In this document: piece by piece, positions 1 through 6,998 of the stretch
Position numbering within the stretch: the first letter of the stretch is position 1
Layout: each line of letters begins with the position of its first letter
DNA from: Prevotella sp. UBA1395
GTDB taxonomy: Bacteria; Bacteroidota; Bacteroidia; Bacteroidales; Bacteroidaceae
Assembly: GCA_002305235.1 (NCBI GenBank)
Contig: DBQL01000173.1
Span: forward strand, 4,620-12,249
Direction: 5' to 3'
DNA length: 7,630 nt
Notes under the pieces: model-generated
What the model was told of the DNA's origin: nothing
Database searches by the model: none
The model's input: the letters and a program-made list of their open reading frames with translations, nothing else
Translations under genes and position numbers: made by a program

Positions 1-597
1 CAATTTGCCCACCATTTGGTCGTCATTGTTGCCAAAGTAGGCGTAATTGTAGGGCATAGTGACCGGTCCGGCAATGTCAAAGTCTAATTCAAAGCGGCCG
101 TCGCTTTGCTCAAGAAAGTAGTCTTTCACGCTACCTTTGAAGCCATTGCCACCATACCCCGGCTCATTGGCGATGGAACGGAACAGCTCTACGGGTGTGG
201 CCGACTTGAATTTACTGTCGGCAAACTGTACCAAGATGATGAGCGACTTCTTCAACCCGCTGTATAACGTGTTCGCACCATTGCCCGCACGCGTGGCCGG
301 AGCAAACCGGCGACGGGCGCCAAACATCCTGACGCGCTTGGATTGGAGCTTTTGTTGCACCGCGTCATCGTCCCAAGGCTCAAACAATCCGGTAGCACTG
401 TTCTGAAGATAACGCTCTCCGCGGACCGTCTGCCAATAATGCAGCCGCTCGTCTCCACGTGCCTCGGCCCTCACTTCCGTGCCGTCGGGCAAGGTGATGG
501 TGATCCATCGGCCTCGCTGTACGGGAACGGCGGCAGAGGATGCCGATACCCATATCAGGATGAATAAAATATAGAGTTTGTTCGTCATAAACATCAT
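1..597 (-). CDS. M6-family metalloprotease, N-terminal part (cut by the left edge)
   Basis: The frame is open from position 1 to the start region with no stop, giving about 199 residues. The N-terminus (MTNKLYILFILIWVSASSAA) looks like a Sec signal peptide, with cleavage likely near the SSAA. Next comes a propeptide-like stretch, ITLPDGTEVRAEARGDERLHYW, of the PDGT...GDE..HY kind that I know from Bacteroidales M6 (immune inhibitor A-like) peptidases. After a basic linker, KSLIILVQFAD begins the catalytic domain. SVKDYFLEQSDGRF and GPVTMPYNYAYFGNND are typical of the start of the M6 fold. The zinc motif HEXXH would lie beyond the edge, so catalysis cannot be confirmed. Expected role: a secreted or surface zinc endopeptidase cutting proteins outside the cell. 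In-frame ATGs lie at 597, 594 and 588 (and a distant one at 636). No Shine-Dalgarno-like sequence decides between them; those at 588-597 place the signal peptide best. A terminator separates it from the upstream operon. Confidence 0.85.
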   Translation of the reverse strand, partial: MMFMTNKLYILFILIWVSASSAAVPVQRGRWITITLPDGTEVRAEARGDERLHYWQTVRGERYLQNSATGLFEPWDDDAVQQKLQSKRVRMFGARRRFAPATRAGNGANTLYSGLKKSLIILVQFADSKFKSATPVELFRSIANEPGYGGNGFKGSVKDYFLEQSDGRFELDFDIAGPVTMPYNYAYFGNNDDQMVGKL

Positions 598-683
598 TTT
601 GATGGGGAAACATTGCCATGCCTGCCCGTGGGTCATGTGAATCGGTGTAAGATCTAAACTCTTGTGACCAAGAATAGATTAGG

Positions 684-691
684 CAAATTTA
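684..691 (-). promoter_or_regulatory. Candidate -7 box for the M6 protease gene
   Basis: On the minus strand this reads TAAATTTG, an exact match to the Bacteroides -7 consensus TAnnTTTG. It lies between the operon terminator and the protease start, which would give a leader of about 80 bases. The -33 element is weak: the nearest TTG is 23 bases upstream rather than about 20. The box is plausible because the terminator implies a separate promoter here, but in AT-rich DNA a chance match is possible. Confidence 0.4.
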
Positions 692-760
692 CGAATTTAT
701 ATTTGAACAGATTACAAGGACAGGCAAGTTTTTAAGCCATGATGCTCCGAAAAACTCATC

Positions 761-800
761 AAAAAAGGCTTCAAACGGTAAAATTACCATTCGAAGCCTT
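761..800 (-). terminator. Intrinsic terminator of the susCD operon
   Basis: Minus-strand RNA would form a hairpin with a perfect 8-bp outer stem (AAGGCTTC at 793-800 side, GAAGCCTT at 765-772 side). After an imperfect 4-bp step, an inner GGTA/TACC stem closes a small loop. Six T residues follow at 766-761, two of them shared with the foot of the stem. It begins 43 bases past the stop codon of the last operon gene, as expected for a rho-independent terminator. The plus strand has A residues before the stem but a poor T-run after it, so the direction is minus. Confidence 0.88.
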
Positions 801-842
801 ATCATCAGTGTCTCATGCTATCCATGAGAACATCGTTTCACC

Positions 843-1352
843 TTACTCGTAGAAGCCTGTGTAACGCTGTCCGGAGATGCGATAGATCAGCCCGTTGTTG
901 TCATCGCTGAACTTAATGTCAAACACAATGCTGTCGTTGGGCATGCCATGCAGGTTGGTGGCCTTACCCTCGAGCACCTTACCATTGGTGATTACAGCCT
1001 TACCCTCACCGCCGGCCTTATAAATTGCCTCAGCAGCGGAGAAGCTACGGTTATTGTAATCCACCGCAACCTTCATCACAAAATCCCAGAAATTTGTATT
1101 ATCCGAGATCCACATCTCGTTAGACGTGTTGGCCGCCGTGTTATATGTCATCAGCGTGATTGTGCCAAGACCATACGGATCGGTATAGATCACCTTACCG
1201 GTCTCATCGACAGCGTCAACGGTCACATCCCATTGGCCGGCCATCTTCTCTACATTGGTGCCTCCGGGCTCCTCATCTGTTTCCACGTCGCAAGCGGAAA
1301 ACGAGAACATCGCAAGGAGAGCGACCATCAATAATGAAAGATATTTCTTCAT
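843..1352 (-). CDS. Small lipoprotein of the 'lipid-binding putative hydrolase' family (PF12888-like)
   Basis: 169 residues. Residues 1-20 are a lipoprotein signal peptide ending in FSAC, so C21 should be lipidated. The acidic stretch after it (DVETDEE) fits the Bacteroidota signal for export to the cell surface. The mature part is a compact beta-rich domain. Residues 38-45 (AGQWDVTV), 69-84 (TYNTAANTSNEMWISD), NFWDFVMKVAVD and the C-terminal SGQRYTGF are hallmarks I associate with PF12888. That family's name is a database guess, and I see no catalytic triad or other proof of hydrolase or lipid-binding activity. It is last in the operon, 12 bases after the Ig-like lipoprotein, and is followed by a terminator. 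Genes of this family commonly accompany SusC/SusD pairs together with an Ig-like lipoprotein, so an accessory subunit of the transporter is the likeliest role. Confidence 0.87.
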   Translation of the reverse strand: MKKYLSLLMVALLAMFSFSACDVETDEEPGGTNVEKMAGQWDVTVDAVDETGKVIYTDPYGLGTITLMTYNTAANTSNEMWISDNTNFWDFVMKVAVDYNNRSFSAAEAIYKAGGEGKAVITNGKVLEGKATNLHGMPNDSIVFDIKFSDDNNGLIYRISGQRYTGFYE

Positions 1353-1364
1353 ACTTGTAATCTT

Positions 1365-2054
1365 TTAGTTAAGTTTTAGAATCACGTAGAAATCCATTCC
1401 GGCATAAGTTGTCACCATGGAGATGGTCTTTGTCGCGGGGTCGTAGGTTCCAGAGAATTTGGAATAGGCATCTCCCCATTCCGGTACTCCACCACCTTTG
1501 ACAATGTTCACGCTGTTATCGGGCTGCACTTGAATGTAACCGGGCATCGCGTATCCACTTCCATAGCCTGCGCGCAGATAGTAATATCCGCCGAGCAAGT
1601 CCTCGACAAAGTAGGTATCCTTGTTATTGGACAGTATGAGAAGCTCATATCCACTGTACGGTGTGGTTGTTTCGCCTCTCAAACGATAGGTGCCGTCGGA
1701 TACTACACCCGTAAGCGGAGTGCCTACATATACTGTACGTGTAGCCGTTGAGCTGAAACCATCTTTGTTGACAGCTTTGTAAGTAACATGATAGACACCA
1801 AGCTCGGAGGTGTTCACGTCGCTGGAGGTCACCACTTGTGACGAAACATCCTCGCCATTGCTGAAGGCTTTGCAACCGGCATCGGTGTAGGTGTCACCCA
1901 AATTCACATATACAACTTCGTCACCCTGCATCTCCAGTGCGATGTAGTAGGTCACACGAGAGTCGGTGTACTGGTCTTCGTCATCATTGCACGATGTCAA
2001 TCCAAATGTCGTCAGACAGAGTGCAAGACTATATAATAAAATCTTTTTCATCAT
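1365..2054 (-). CDS. Surface lipoprotein with Ig-like domain (DUF5011/DUF5012-like)
   Basis: 229 residues. The signal peptide ends in the lipobox LTSC with C22 lipidated. CNDDED follows, a strong acidic surface-export signal. Residues about 46-110 form an Ig-like beta-sandwich of the DUF5011 type: VNLGDTYTDAGCKAF, then a SELGVYHVTYKAVNKDG core, ending TRTVYV. Residues about 116-229 are a second beta-rich domain, full of Gly, Tyr and Ser (GGYYYLRAGYGSGYAMPGY), starting DGTYRLRGE and ending DFYVILKLN. I cannot assign it firmly beyond resembling the C-terminal part of DUF5012-type proteins. It lies 18 bases after susD and 12 before the next lipoprotein, so it is co-transcribed. Likely role: an accessory subunit at the mouth of the SusCD complex, binding substrate or bracing the assembly. 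Two adjacent in-frame ATGs (2054 and 2051) exist; an upstream AAGGA is better spaced for the second. Confidence 0.87.
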   Translation of the reverse strand: MMKKILLYSLALCLTTFGLTSCNDDEDQYTDSRVTYYIALEMQGDEVVYVNLGDTYTDAGCKAFSNGEDVSSQVVTSSDVNTSELGVYHVTYKAVNKDGFSSTATRTVYVGTPLTGVVSDGTYRLRGETTTPYSGYELLILSNNKDTYFVEDLLGGYYYLRAGYGSGYAMPGYIQVQPDNSVNIVKGGGVPEWGDAYSKFSGTYDPATKTISMVTTYAGMDFYVILKLN

Positions 2055-2057
2055 ATT

Positions 2058-2062
2058 TCCTT
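2058..2062 (-). promoter_or_regulatory. Shine-Dalgarno-like site for the Ig-like lipoprotein
   Basis: The minus strand reads AAGGA. It ends 3 bases before the ATG at 2054 and 6 bases before the ATG at 2051. The spacing favours the second ATG, giving a 228-residue protein. Bacteroidota rely little on this signal, so the evidence is modest, and the mature protein is the same either way. Confidence 0.45.
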
Positions 2063-2072
2063 GTTATGGTTA

Positions 2073-3560
2073 TTACTTCGCATCCCAGAACACTTTGTCC
2101 GTGATGGCGCGCGCTGTCGGAGTATTGTTGTTATACTTGCGCGAGTCGCTTGAATACGGAATACTCTTGCACAGACCACCATTGCCCTTGAAGTTGTAGT
2201 ACGGGAGAATGAGGTCTCCTGCGCTGTAACCTGCGGGGTTAGCCTGAATCTGCTTGATAGACATCGATGATATAGCCGGCACATCAGTGCGACGAATCTC
2301 AGACCAAGCCTCCATGTGATCGCGCATGAACAGCGCGTTCCACTTCTGCATATAGATGAGCTTCAGCTTGGCATCCGTGGTGGATTGAGCATCGAAGCTA
2401 CCCTCGGTGCTAAGGAATGCGTCAGAGCCGGCTACATTGCGTGAACTGAAATCGGCGGCGACACCGGCCTCATAGGCAGTCTTGGCAGCAGCAACATTGT
2501 TGTTAAACCGGAGCTGTGCTTCGGCAATGAGGAACTGCAACTCTGCCTGCGTGAAGAGATAGATGGGCGCGTCGTGGAGGTCTTTGGTGGCGATGAAGCT
2601 CACCGACACATTCTTGTAAGTACTTCCATACACTTCATTGGCCTGCTTGGAACCGGGGAACTGGCCCACGTAAGTGCCGTCGGAGGCACGCGGAGATATG
2701 GCGTATGAGATACGCGGGTCGTTCATCGACTTCATGTACTCCACTATGGGATAAGCAGCCACATGGTTGCTGGCGTTAAGATTAAAGATAGATCCGTACC
2801 AAGGATTGAATTGGCCTTCGGTATCATCATACACATCCCATTTCACATCACCCGTGAAGAACTCGTTGGCGGCCAGCAAAGCCTTCACTTTAGCCGTATA
2901 GTCGGCAGCCTTCACGCCTCCATCGATGAGACGGAGGTACATGCGCAGACGAATAGCGTTGGCAAAACCTTTCCACTGAGCCATGTTATCATCGAGCATG
3001 GGGTCGGTCATGTCCATCAGTTCACTGCCGAGAGCCTTCTCTGCCTCGTCGAGTTCGGCGAGCACACCCTCGTAAACGGCCTGACCATCATCATAGGCCG
3101 GCGATGCCACCGCACTACCCTGAAGGGCTTCGGTGTAAGGAGTCTTGTCGGTATTGTCTACCAACAGTTGGAAAGCCAACGTGCGCATCACCTGCAATGC
3201 AAACAGGTTCGACGTGTTGGTGGTCTTTCCTTGAATATCCTTGATATCCAACAGCGCACCGGCATAGAGCTGGCGATAAGTACGATTGAACAGGTCTGAA
3301 GACTCGTCGATGTCCAACTCTGCAAGTCCGTTGTACTGGTTGGCTTCGGGAGCCTGCTCAAAATACTGTGAGAAGAAGCCCGCGTAGTTGAACATCTGGT
3401 CTCCCGTGCTGGTCGCTATGGCGTTGATGACAGCCGGGAATTGCAGACTTGGGGTGATGGCATCTTTGGAAGGGTAGTTCGGGTTATCGTTGATATCCAC
3501 GCTACATCCGGTCAACATCACCAAGGCAAAGGCTGCAATGGAAAATATTTTTTTCTTCAT
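2073..3560 (-). CDS. SusD/RagB-family nutrient-binding outer-membrane lipoprotein
   Basis: 495 residues, normal for the family. The signal peptide ends in LTGC, with C19 lipidated and followed by SVDIND. The N-terminal part (FFSQYFEQAPEANQYNGL, then FNRTYRQLYAGALLDIKDI) and the later FTQAELQFLIAEAQLRF and MQKWNALFMRDHMEAWSEIRRT fit the SusD_2-type branch (PF12771/PF12741). These proteins have a TPR-like helical scaffold with a substrate face. The end, TDKVFWDAK, is also typical. Known role of the family: a lipid-anchored surface lid that opens over the SusC barrel, binds substrate and delivers it to the pore. It starts 13 bases after the susC stop, so the two are translated from one message. 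The substrate cannot be read from sequence. This branch is used by transporters for peptides as well as for other nutrients. Confidence 0.95.
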   Translation of the reverse strand: MKKKIFSIAAFALVMLTGCSVDINDNPNYPSKDAITPSLQFPAVINAIATSTGDQMFNYAGFFSQYFEQAPEANQYNGLAELDIDESSDLFNRTYRQLYAGALLDIKDIQGKTTNTSNLFALQVMRTLAFQLLVDNTDKTPYTEALQGSAVASPAYDDGQAVYEGVLAELDEAEKALGSELMDMTDPMLDDNMAQWKGFANAIRLRMYLRLIDGGVKAADYTAKVKALLAANEFFTGDVKWDVYDDTEGQFNPWYGSIFNLNASNHVAAYPIVEYMKSMNDPRISYAISPRASDGTYVGQFPGSKQANEVYGSTYKNVSVSFIATKDLHDAPIYLFTQAELQFLIAEAQLRFNNNVAAAKTAYEAGVAADFSSRNVAGSDAFLSTEGSFDAQSTTDAKLKLIYMQKWNALFMRDHMEAWSEIRRTDVPAISSMSIKQIQANPAGYSAGDLILPYYNFKGNGGLCKSIPYSSDSRKYNNNTPTARAITDKVFWDAK

Positions 3561-3573
3561 AAGTTAATCTCGA

Positions 3574-6500
3574 TTAAAATTTAACGTTCACGTTGAAACC
3601 GAATCTCCGTGAGGTTGGGTTAGAGCTGTACTCACCATAGTTGCCTTCCAAGTCGTTACCAAACGAGCTTGCCTCCGGATCGATGAATGTATTGCTTGCG
3701 GGTGTCCACATGAGCAGGTTGTTTCCGTAAACCGAGAGACGCACACCGGTAAGGAATGTACGGCTGAGCCATTTGCGGGGAAGATCCCAGCTGAGCACCA
3801 CCTGACGCAGTTTCACATAGCTCTTGCTTACCAAGAAGCCGGCATCCATGTCGCTGCCACCATTATTCCAATAGCTGTAAATGGTCTTTGAAACCAAGGG
3901 GATGGTGTTCTCTACATAGACCGTGTTGCCATTCGCGTCTGTCGTGGCAAGCACAGAGTTGGGGATGATCCACGGGTTGCGGTCGTTGTAAGCTGTCTGC
4001 ATGGCGTTTCCGGTGAAGTATTCCACCGACTTGGTGCGTGAATACATCAAACCGCCGTGACGAACATCGATATCGAACGACAGACTTACACCTTTATATG
4101 TAAAGGTATTGCTGAAGCCCATTTGATACTTGTTGTTCATAGAGCCCACCCTTGCGTACTCGCCGTTTTGTGGCAGACCGCTCGTGGGGTCAACGATGAT
4201 ACGTCCGTCATCGGTCTTCTTCGGCGTGTAAGCCTTGAAGATACCCAGCTCTTCGCCCTCGATGGCATAGAGACCGATACCTCCGGTAAGACCGAAGATG
4301 CTCGACTCGCCACCCTGCTCCTCGGGAAGTGAGAGCACCTTGCTGCGGTTACGCGTGAAGTTCCAAGAGAAGTCCCACTGGAAATCTTTAGCCTTCAGCG
4401 GAGTGGCACGGAACAAGAACTCGATACCACGGTTGCGAATCTTACCCAAGTTGGTATTCTGTGCAGAGTATCCTGTGGCCGGATCCATCTCCAAGCTCAT
4501 GATCTGCTTGTTGGAATTTCTTGTATAATAGGTGAAATCGAATCCCAAACGATTGTTGAGGAATGCCATCTCGAGACCAAACTCGGTCTCGGTGGTCATC
4601 TCAGGACTCAGCGAGAGGCTTCCGAGAACATTTCCGGCAGAGTAAGCATTGGTTCCGGTCTTGGTGAAGGGGAATTTGCTCTCACCCCATCCGCTTGAGC
4701 TTGATGAAGCCTGAGCATATACAGAGTTGGTCATATAGACATCGGCGTCATTACCGGTCTTACCCCATGCGGCACGCACCTTACCGTAGGTGATGGCCTT
4801 CTTGATCTCCTTGTTGAGCATCTCGCTGAAGATCCAGCTCAACGTTACACCGGGATAGGCAAATGAGCGGTTCTCCTTGGGTAAGGTAGACGACCAGTCA
4901 TTACGGAAGTTGACATTCAGGAAAAGCATGTCTCTCCATCCCAACTCGGCAGTAGCCAATGCGCTGAGCATGCGGCGCTTCTCCGAATACTGGTCAAGTT
5001 CGGGTATTCCGGCCGTGTTGCCAAGGTCGAAGAACGTGGGCACGCTGAGGTTGGTGATCTTGCCATAAAGGTAAGAATAGCGACGCTCGTTGCCCTCGAA
5101 GCCCACCAAAGTGTTCAAGTGGAGGTCTTGCGCGATGTCTTTGTCAAACATCAAGGTAATGTCTGTGGTCAATTCACGACGACGAATGGTACGCTGTGAC
5201 ACCGACCCCGTCATGCTCCAAAGCTCTGAAGTGTCATCGAGGTTGTTCGGAGTGTTGGGGAAGAGCACGTGGTAATTGGGCACACCATTGCTGATATGTT
5301 GTGTCTGTGAGTCAAGACCCACACGCACGGTGGCCTTGAAATACTTCAGGAAGTCATAGTCGATCTGGAACTTGCCATACACACGCTCGCTCTCCATCTG
5401 ATTCTGATGGTTCTGCAAAATGTAGTATGGGTTCATCACGTTGTAGGGTGTGAAGTAGTAACCGGGCGTGTTGAAGATGTCGGTAAGGTCTGCCATCTCG
5501 GTCAGGGAGATGTCACGCGGGGTCTGCATCAACGCGTTGTACATATTTTCGACACCCTGACCACCATTCACGCCCCTTGTTTTCTGGTAAGCGTAGTTCA
5601 CAGACGAACTGAAGGTGAGGTTGTCTACCTTGTGGCTTCCACGTGCCGAGAAGGTGTACTTGTTGTAACTGTCGGCCGAAGTGGGGATGATGCCATCATC
5701 ATGGTCGTGAGACAACGACACGAAATAATCGCTTACGTCAGTGGCTCCGTTGAAAGAGATACTGTTATTGTAGCGGAAACCGGTATCGAAGAAGTCTTTG
5801 AGGTTATTCTCGATGGGCAGGTAGCTCTTGATCTTCTGACTGTTGTCATACACAGTACCATATTTCAGGGTAGAGCCGTCGAATCTCGGTCCCCAAGAAC
5901 CGTTCTCGTTATCGGTCTTGTCGCCGTACCAGCCCATACCAAACTCGTTCTGCATCTGCGGCAGACGCATCACCTGTGTCCAAGCCAAACCGCCGTTGTA
6001 TTCCACGCCGATGCCTTTTTTCTGCACCTGACCCTTCTTGGTTGTGATCACCACCACACCGTTGGCCGCACGGCTACCATACAAAGCGGTGGCTGCCGCA
6101 CCCTTGAGGATGGTCATGCTCTCCACGTCATCGGGGTTCACGGCGTTAGCACCGTTACCAAAGTCGTAGGCGCTGTTCAAACCGTCGCTGCTGAATACGG
6201 CCGAGTTGTTCATCGGCACGCCGTCGATAACATACAACGGTTGGTTGTTACCACTCAATGAGGTGAAACCACGAATGACCACACCCTTGGACGAACCCGG
6301 ACCTCCGGAGGCAGAAGAAACCTGCACACCGGCCACCTTGCCGGCCAAGCTCGACATAATATCAGAGCTGCGACCCTCGGTGATATCCTCGGCCTTGACC
6401 TGTGTGGCGGCAAAACCCAGCGACTTGGCCGAACGCTTGATGCCCAAGGCCGTCACCACTACCTCATTCAAGGTCTTGTCATCGGGCGAAAGTACTATGC

Positions 6501-6765
6501 GAAGATTGGGACCGGCGGTCACACTCTGAGGAGCCATGCCCAAATATGTCACCTGCAGTTTCTGACCGGATTTCACCTCCAGCGAGAAACGACCGTCAAC
6601 ATCGGTAACCGTTCCCGTATTCGTGCCGTCTATTCGGACTGCGGCGCCGACGATCGGCTCCCCGTCCTCTTGAGACACTACGGTACCCGTGACCTTTGTC
6701 TGTGCCAAAACCGTTGATGAACACATCAAAGCTCCGGCAAAAACCATCATTAGTCTTTTAACCAT
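3574..6765 (-). CDS. SusC/RagA-family TonB-linked outer-membrane transporter
   Basis: 1063 residues, full length for the family. Residues 1-21 are a Sec signal peptide cleaved after VLA, with Gln as the new N-terminus. Residues about 24-93 are a carboxypeptidase-regulatory-like beta-sandwich (VTGTVVSQEDGEPIVGAAV... GTVTDVDGRFSL...). The TonB box is around 98-107 (TLNEVVVTAL). The plug domain is about 113-245, with LAGKVAGVQV, VVIRGFTSL, PLYVIDGVPM, ILKGAAATALYGSRAANG and VVVITTKKGQ. The rest is the 22-strand-type barrel, ending in the FNVNVKF insertion signal with a terminal Phe. There is no STN signalling domain before the beta-sandwich, so it should not signal directly to an anti-sigma factor. 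Role: TonB-ExbBD-driven import across the outer membrane, paired with the SusD lipoprotein encoded 13 bases downstream. It is the first gene of the operon, with a good promoter about 50 bases upstream. Confidence 0.97.
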   Translation of the reverse strand: MVKRLMMVFAGALMCSSTVLAQTKVTGTVVSQEDGEPIVGAAVRIDGTNTGTVTDVDGRFSLEVKSGQKLQVTYLGMAPQSVTAGPNLRIVLSPDDKTLNEVVVTALGIKRSAKSLGFAATQVKAEDITEGRSSDIMSSLAGKVAGVQVSSASGGPGSSKGVVIRGFTSLSGNNQPLYVIDGVPMNNSAVFSSDGLNSAYDFGNGANAVNPDDVESMTILKGAAATALYGSRAANGVVVITTKKGQVQKKGIGVEYNGGLAWTQVMRLPQMQNEFGMGWYGDKTDNENGSWGPRFDGSTLKYGTVYDNSQKIKSYLPIENNLKDFFDTGFRYNNSISFNGATDVSDYFVSLSHDHDDGIIPTSADSYNKYTFSARGSHKVDNLTFSSSVNYAYQKTRGVNGGQGVENMYNALMQTPRDISLTEMADLTDIFNTPGYYFTPYNVMNPYYILQNHQNQMESERVYGKFQIDYDFLKYFKATVRVGLDSQTQHISNGVPNYHVLFPNTPNNLDDTSELWSMTGSVSQRTIRRRELTTDITLMFDKDIAQDLHLNTLVGFEGNERRYSYLYGKITNLSVPTFFDLGNTAGIPELDQYSEKRRMLSALATAELGWRDMLFLNVNFRNDWSSTLPKENRSFAYPGVTLSWIFSEMLNKEIKKAITYGKVRAAWGKTGNDADVYMTNSVYAQASSSSSGWGESKFPFTKTGTNAYSAGNVLGSLSLSPEMTTETEFGLEMAFLNNRLGFDFTYYTRNSNKQIMSLEMDPATGYSAQNTNLGKIRNRGIEFLFRATPLKAKDFQWDFSWNFTRNRSKVLSLPEEQGGESSIFGLTGGIGLYAIEGEELGIFKAYTPKKTDDGRIIVDPTSGLPQNGEYARVGSMNNKYQMGFSNTFTYKGVSLSFDIDVRHGGLMYSRTKSVEYFTGNAMQTAYNDRNPWIIPNSVLATTDANGNTVYVENTIPLVSKTIYSYWNNGGSDMDAGFLVSKSYVKLRQVVLSWDLPRKWLSRTFLTGVRLSVYGNNLLMWTPASNTFIDPEASSFGNDLEGNYGEYSSNPTSRRFGFNVNVKF

Positions 6766-6790
6766 AAATTCTCTCTTAAAAAAATGTTAT

Positions 6791-6855
6791 AAATAAATGT
6801 TGAAAACTTAGTGACAAAGTTAAAAAACATTCACTAAACCACCAAATAAATGTTG
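6791..6855 (-). repeat. Pair of 12-bp direct repeats flanking the susC promoter start
   Basis: The minus-strand sequence CAACATTTATTT occurs exactly twice, at 6844-6855 and 6791-6802. The copies are 53 bases apart start to start, close to five helical turns. One copy covers the -33 element and the other lies about 10-21 bases past the predicted transcription start. This could be a pair of regulator sites on one face of the helix. In AT-rich DNA a chance 12-mer pair is unlikely but not excluded. Confidence 0.5.
6815..6846 (-). promoter_or_regulatory. Promoter of the susCD operon (Bacteroides type)
   Basis: On the minus strand, TTTG at 6846-6843 and TAACTTTG at 6822-6815 match the -33 (TTTG) and -7 (TAnnTTTG) consensus of the main Bacteroidota sigma factor. 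They are separated by exactly 20 bases, which places the box centres 26 apart as expected. The predicted start is near 6811, giving a leader of about 45 bases before the susC ATG. A short inverted repeat (AACTT at 6805-6809, AAGTT at 6817-6821) straddles the -7 box and start point and could be an operator half-site pair. Confidence 0.72.
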
Positions 6856-6898
6856 CAAAAAGTTTCATTCAGACTATGTTAACGGAATATTTTTTGCA
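6854..6898. repeat. 8-bp inverted repeat upstream of the susC promoter
   Basis: TGCAAAAA at 6854-6861 and its exact complement TTTTTGCA at 6891-6898 are separated by 29 bases. The near arm lies just upstream of the -33 element, at about -43 to -50. The position suits an activator site, but no regulator is identified, and A/T runs inflate chance matches. Confidence 0.35.
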
Positions 6899-6973
6899 TT
6901 TTTAACTGAAATAGTGTACAAATGGTAACCAAAACGCACAAAAGTCGACATTATTGAGTTACGAAATGTAAGT

Positions 6974-6998
6974 CTTAACTTTATCAAAACTTAACTTT
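6974..6998. repeat. Two direct copies of CTTAACTTT, 16 bases apart
   Basis: CTTAACTTT occurs at 6974-6982 and again at 6990-6998, a 16-base period. The minus strand reads AAAGTTAAG twice. The pair lies about 165-185 bases upstream of the predicted transcription start of the susC operon, at the edge of the AT-rich zone. This could be a tandem binding site for an activator. Confidence 0.4.

Noticed and set aside
380..619. Minus-strand frame starting MAMFPHQNDV overlapping the M6 protease start
   Set aside because: It is out of frame with the protease, which has a signal peptide and family motifs. This frame's product is basic and low-complexity without a domain.
948..1334. Plus-strand open frame of 128 codons opposite the small lipoprotein
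   Set aside because: Antisense shadow of a gene with a clear lipobox and family pattern.
2763..3299. Plus-strand open frame of 178 codons inside the susD gene
   Set aside because: Antisense to a complete SusD-family gene, with no signal or motif of its own.
5407..6261. Plus-strand open frame of 284 codons inside the susC gene
   Set aside because: It lies wholly antisense to a well-supported SusC plug/barrel. Its composition (Val- and His-rich) is that of a reverse-frame shadow, and it has no recognisable domain.
6911..6950. Second upstream promoter (minus-strand TTTTG ... TACCATTTG)
   Set aside because: The -7-like box has three bases instead of two between TA and TTTG, and the -33 spacing is wrong. 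The promoter at 6815-6846 is much better.
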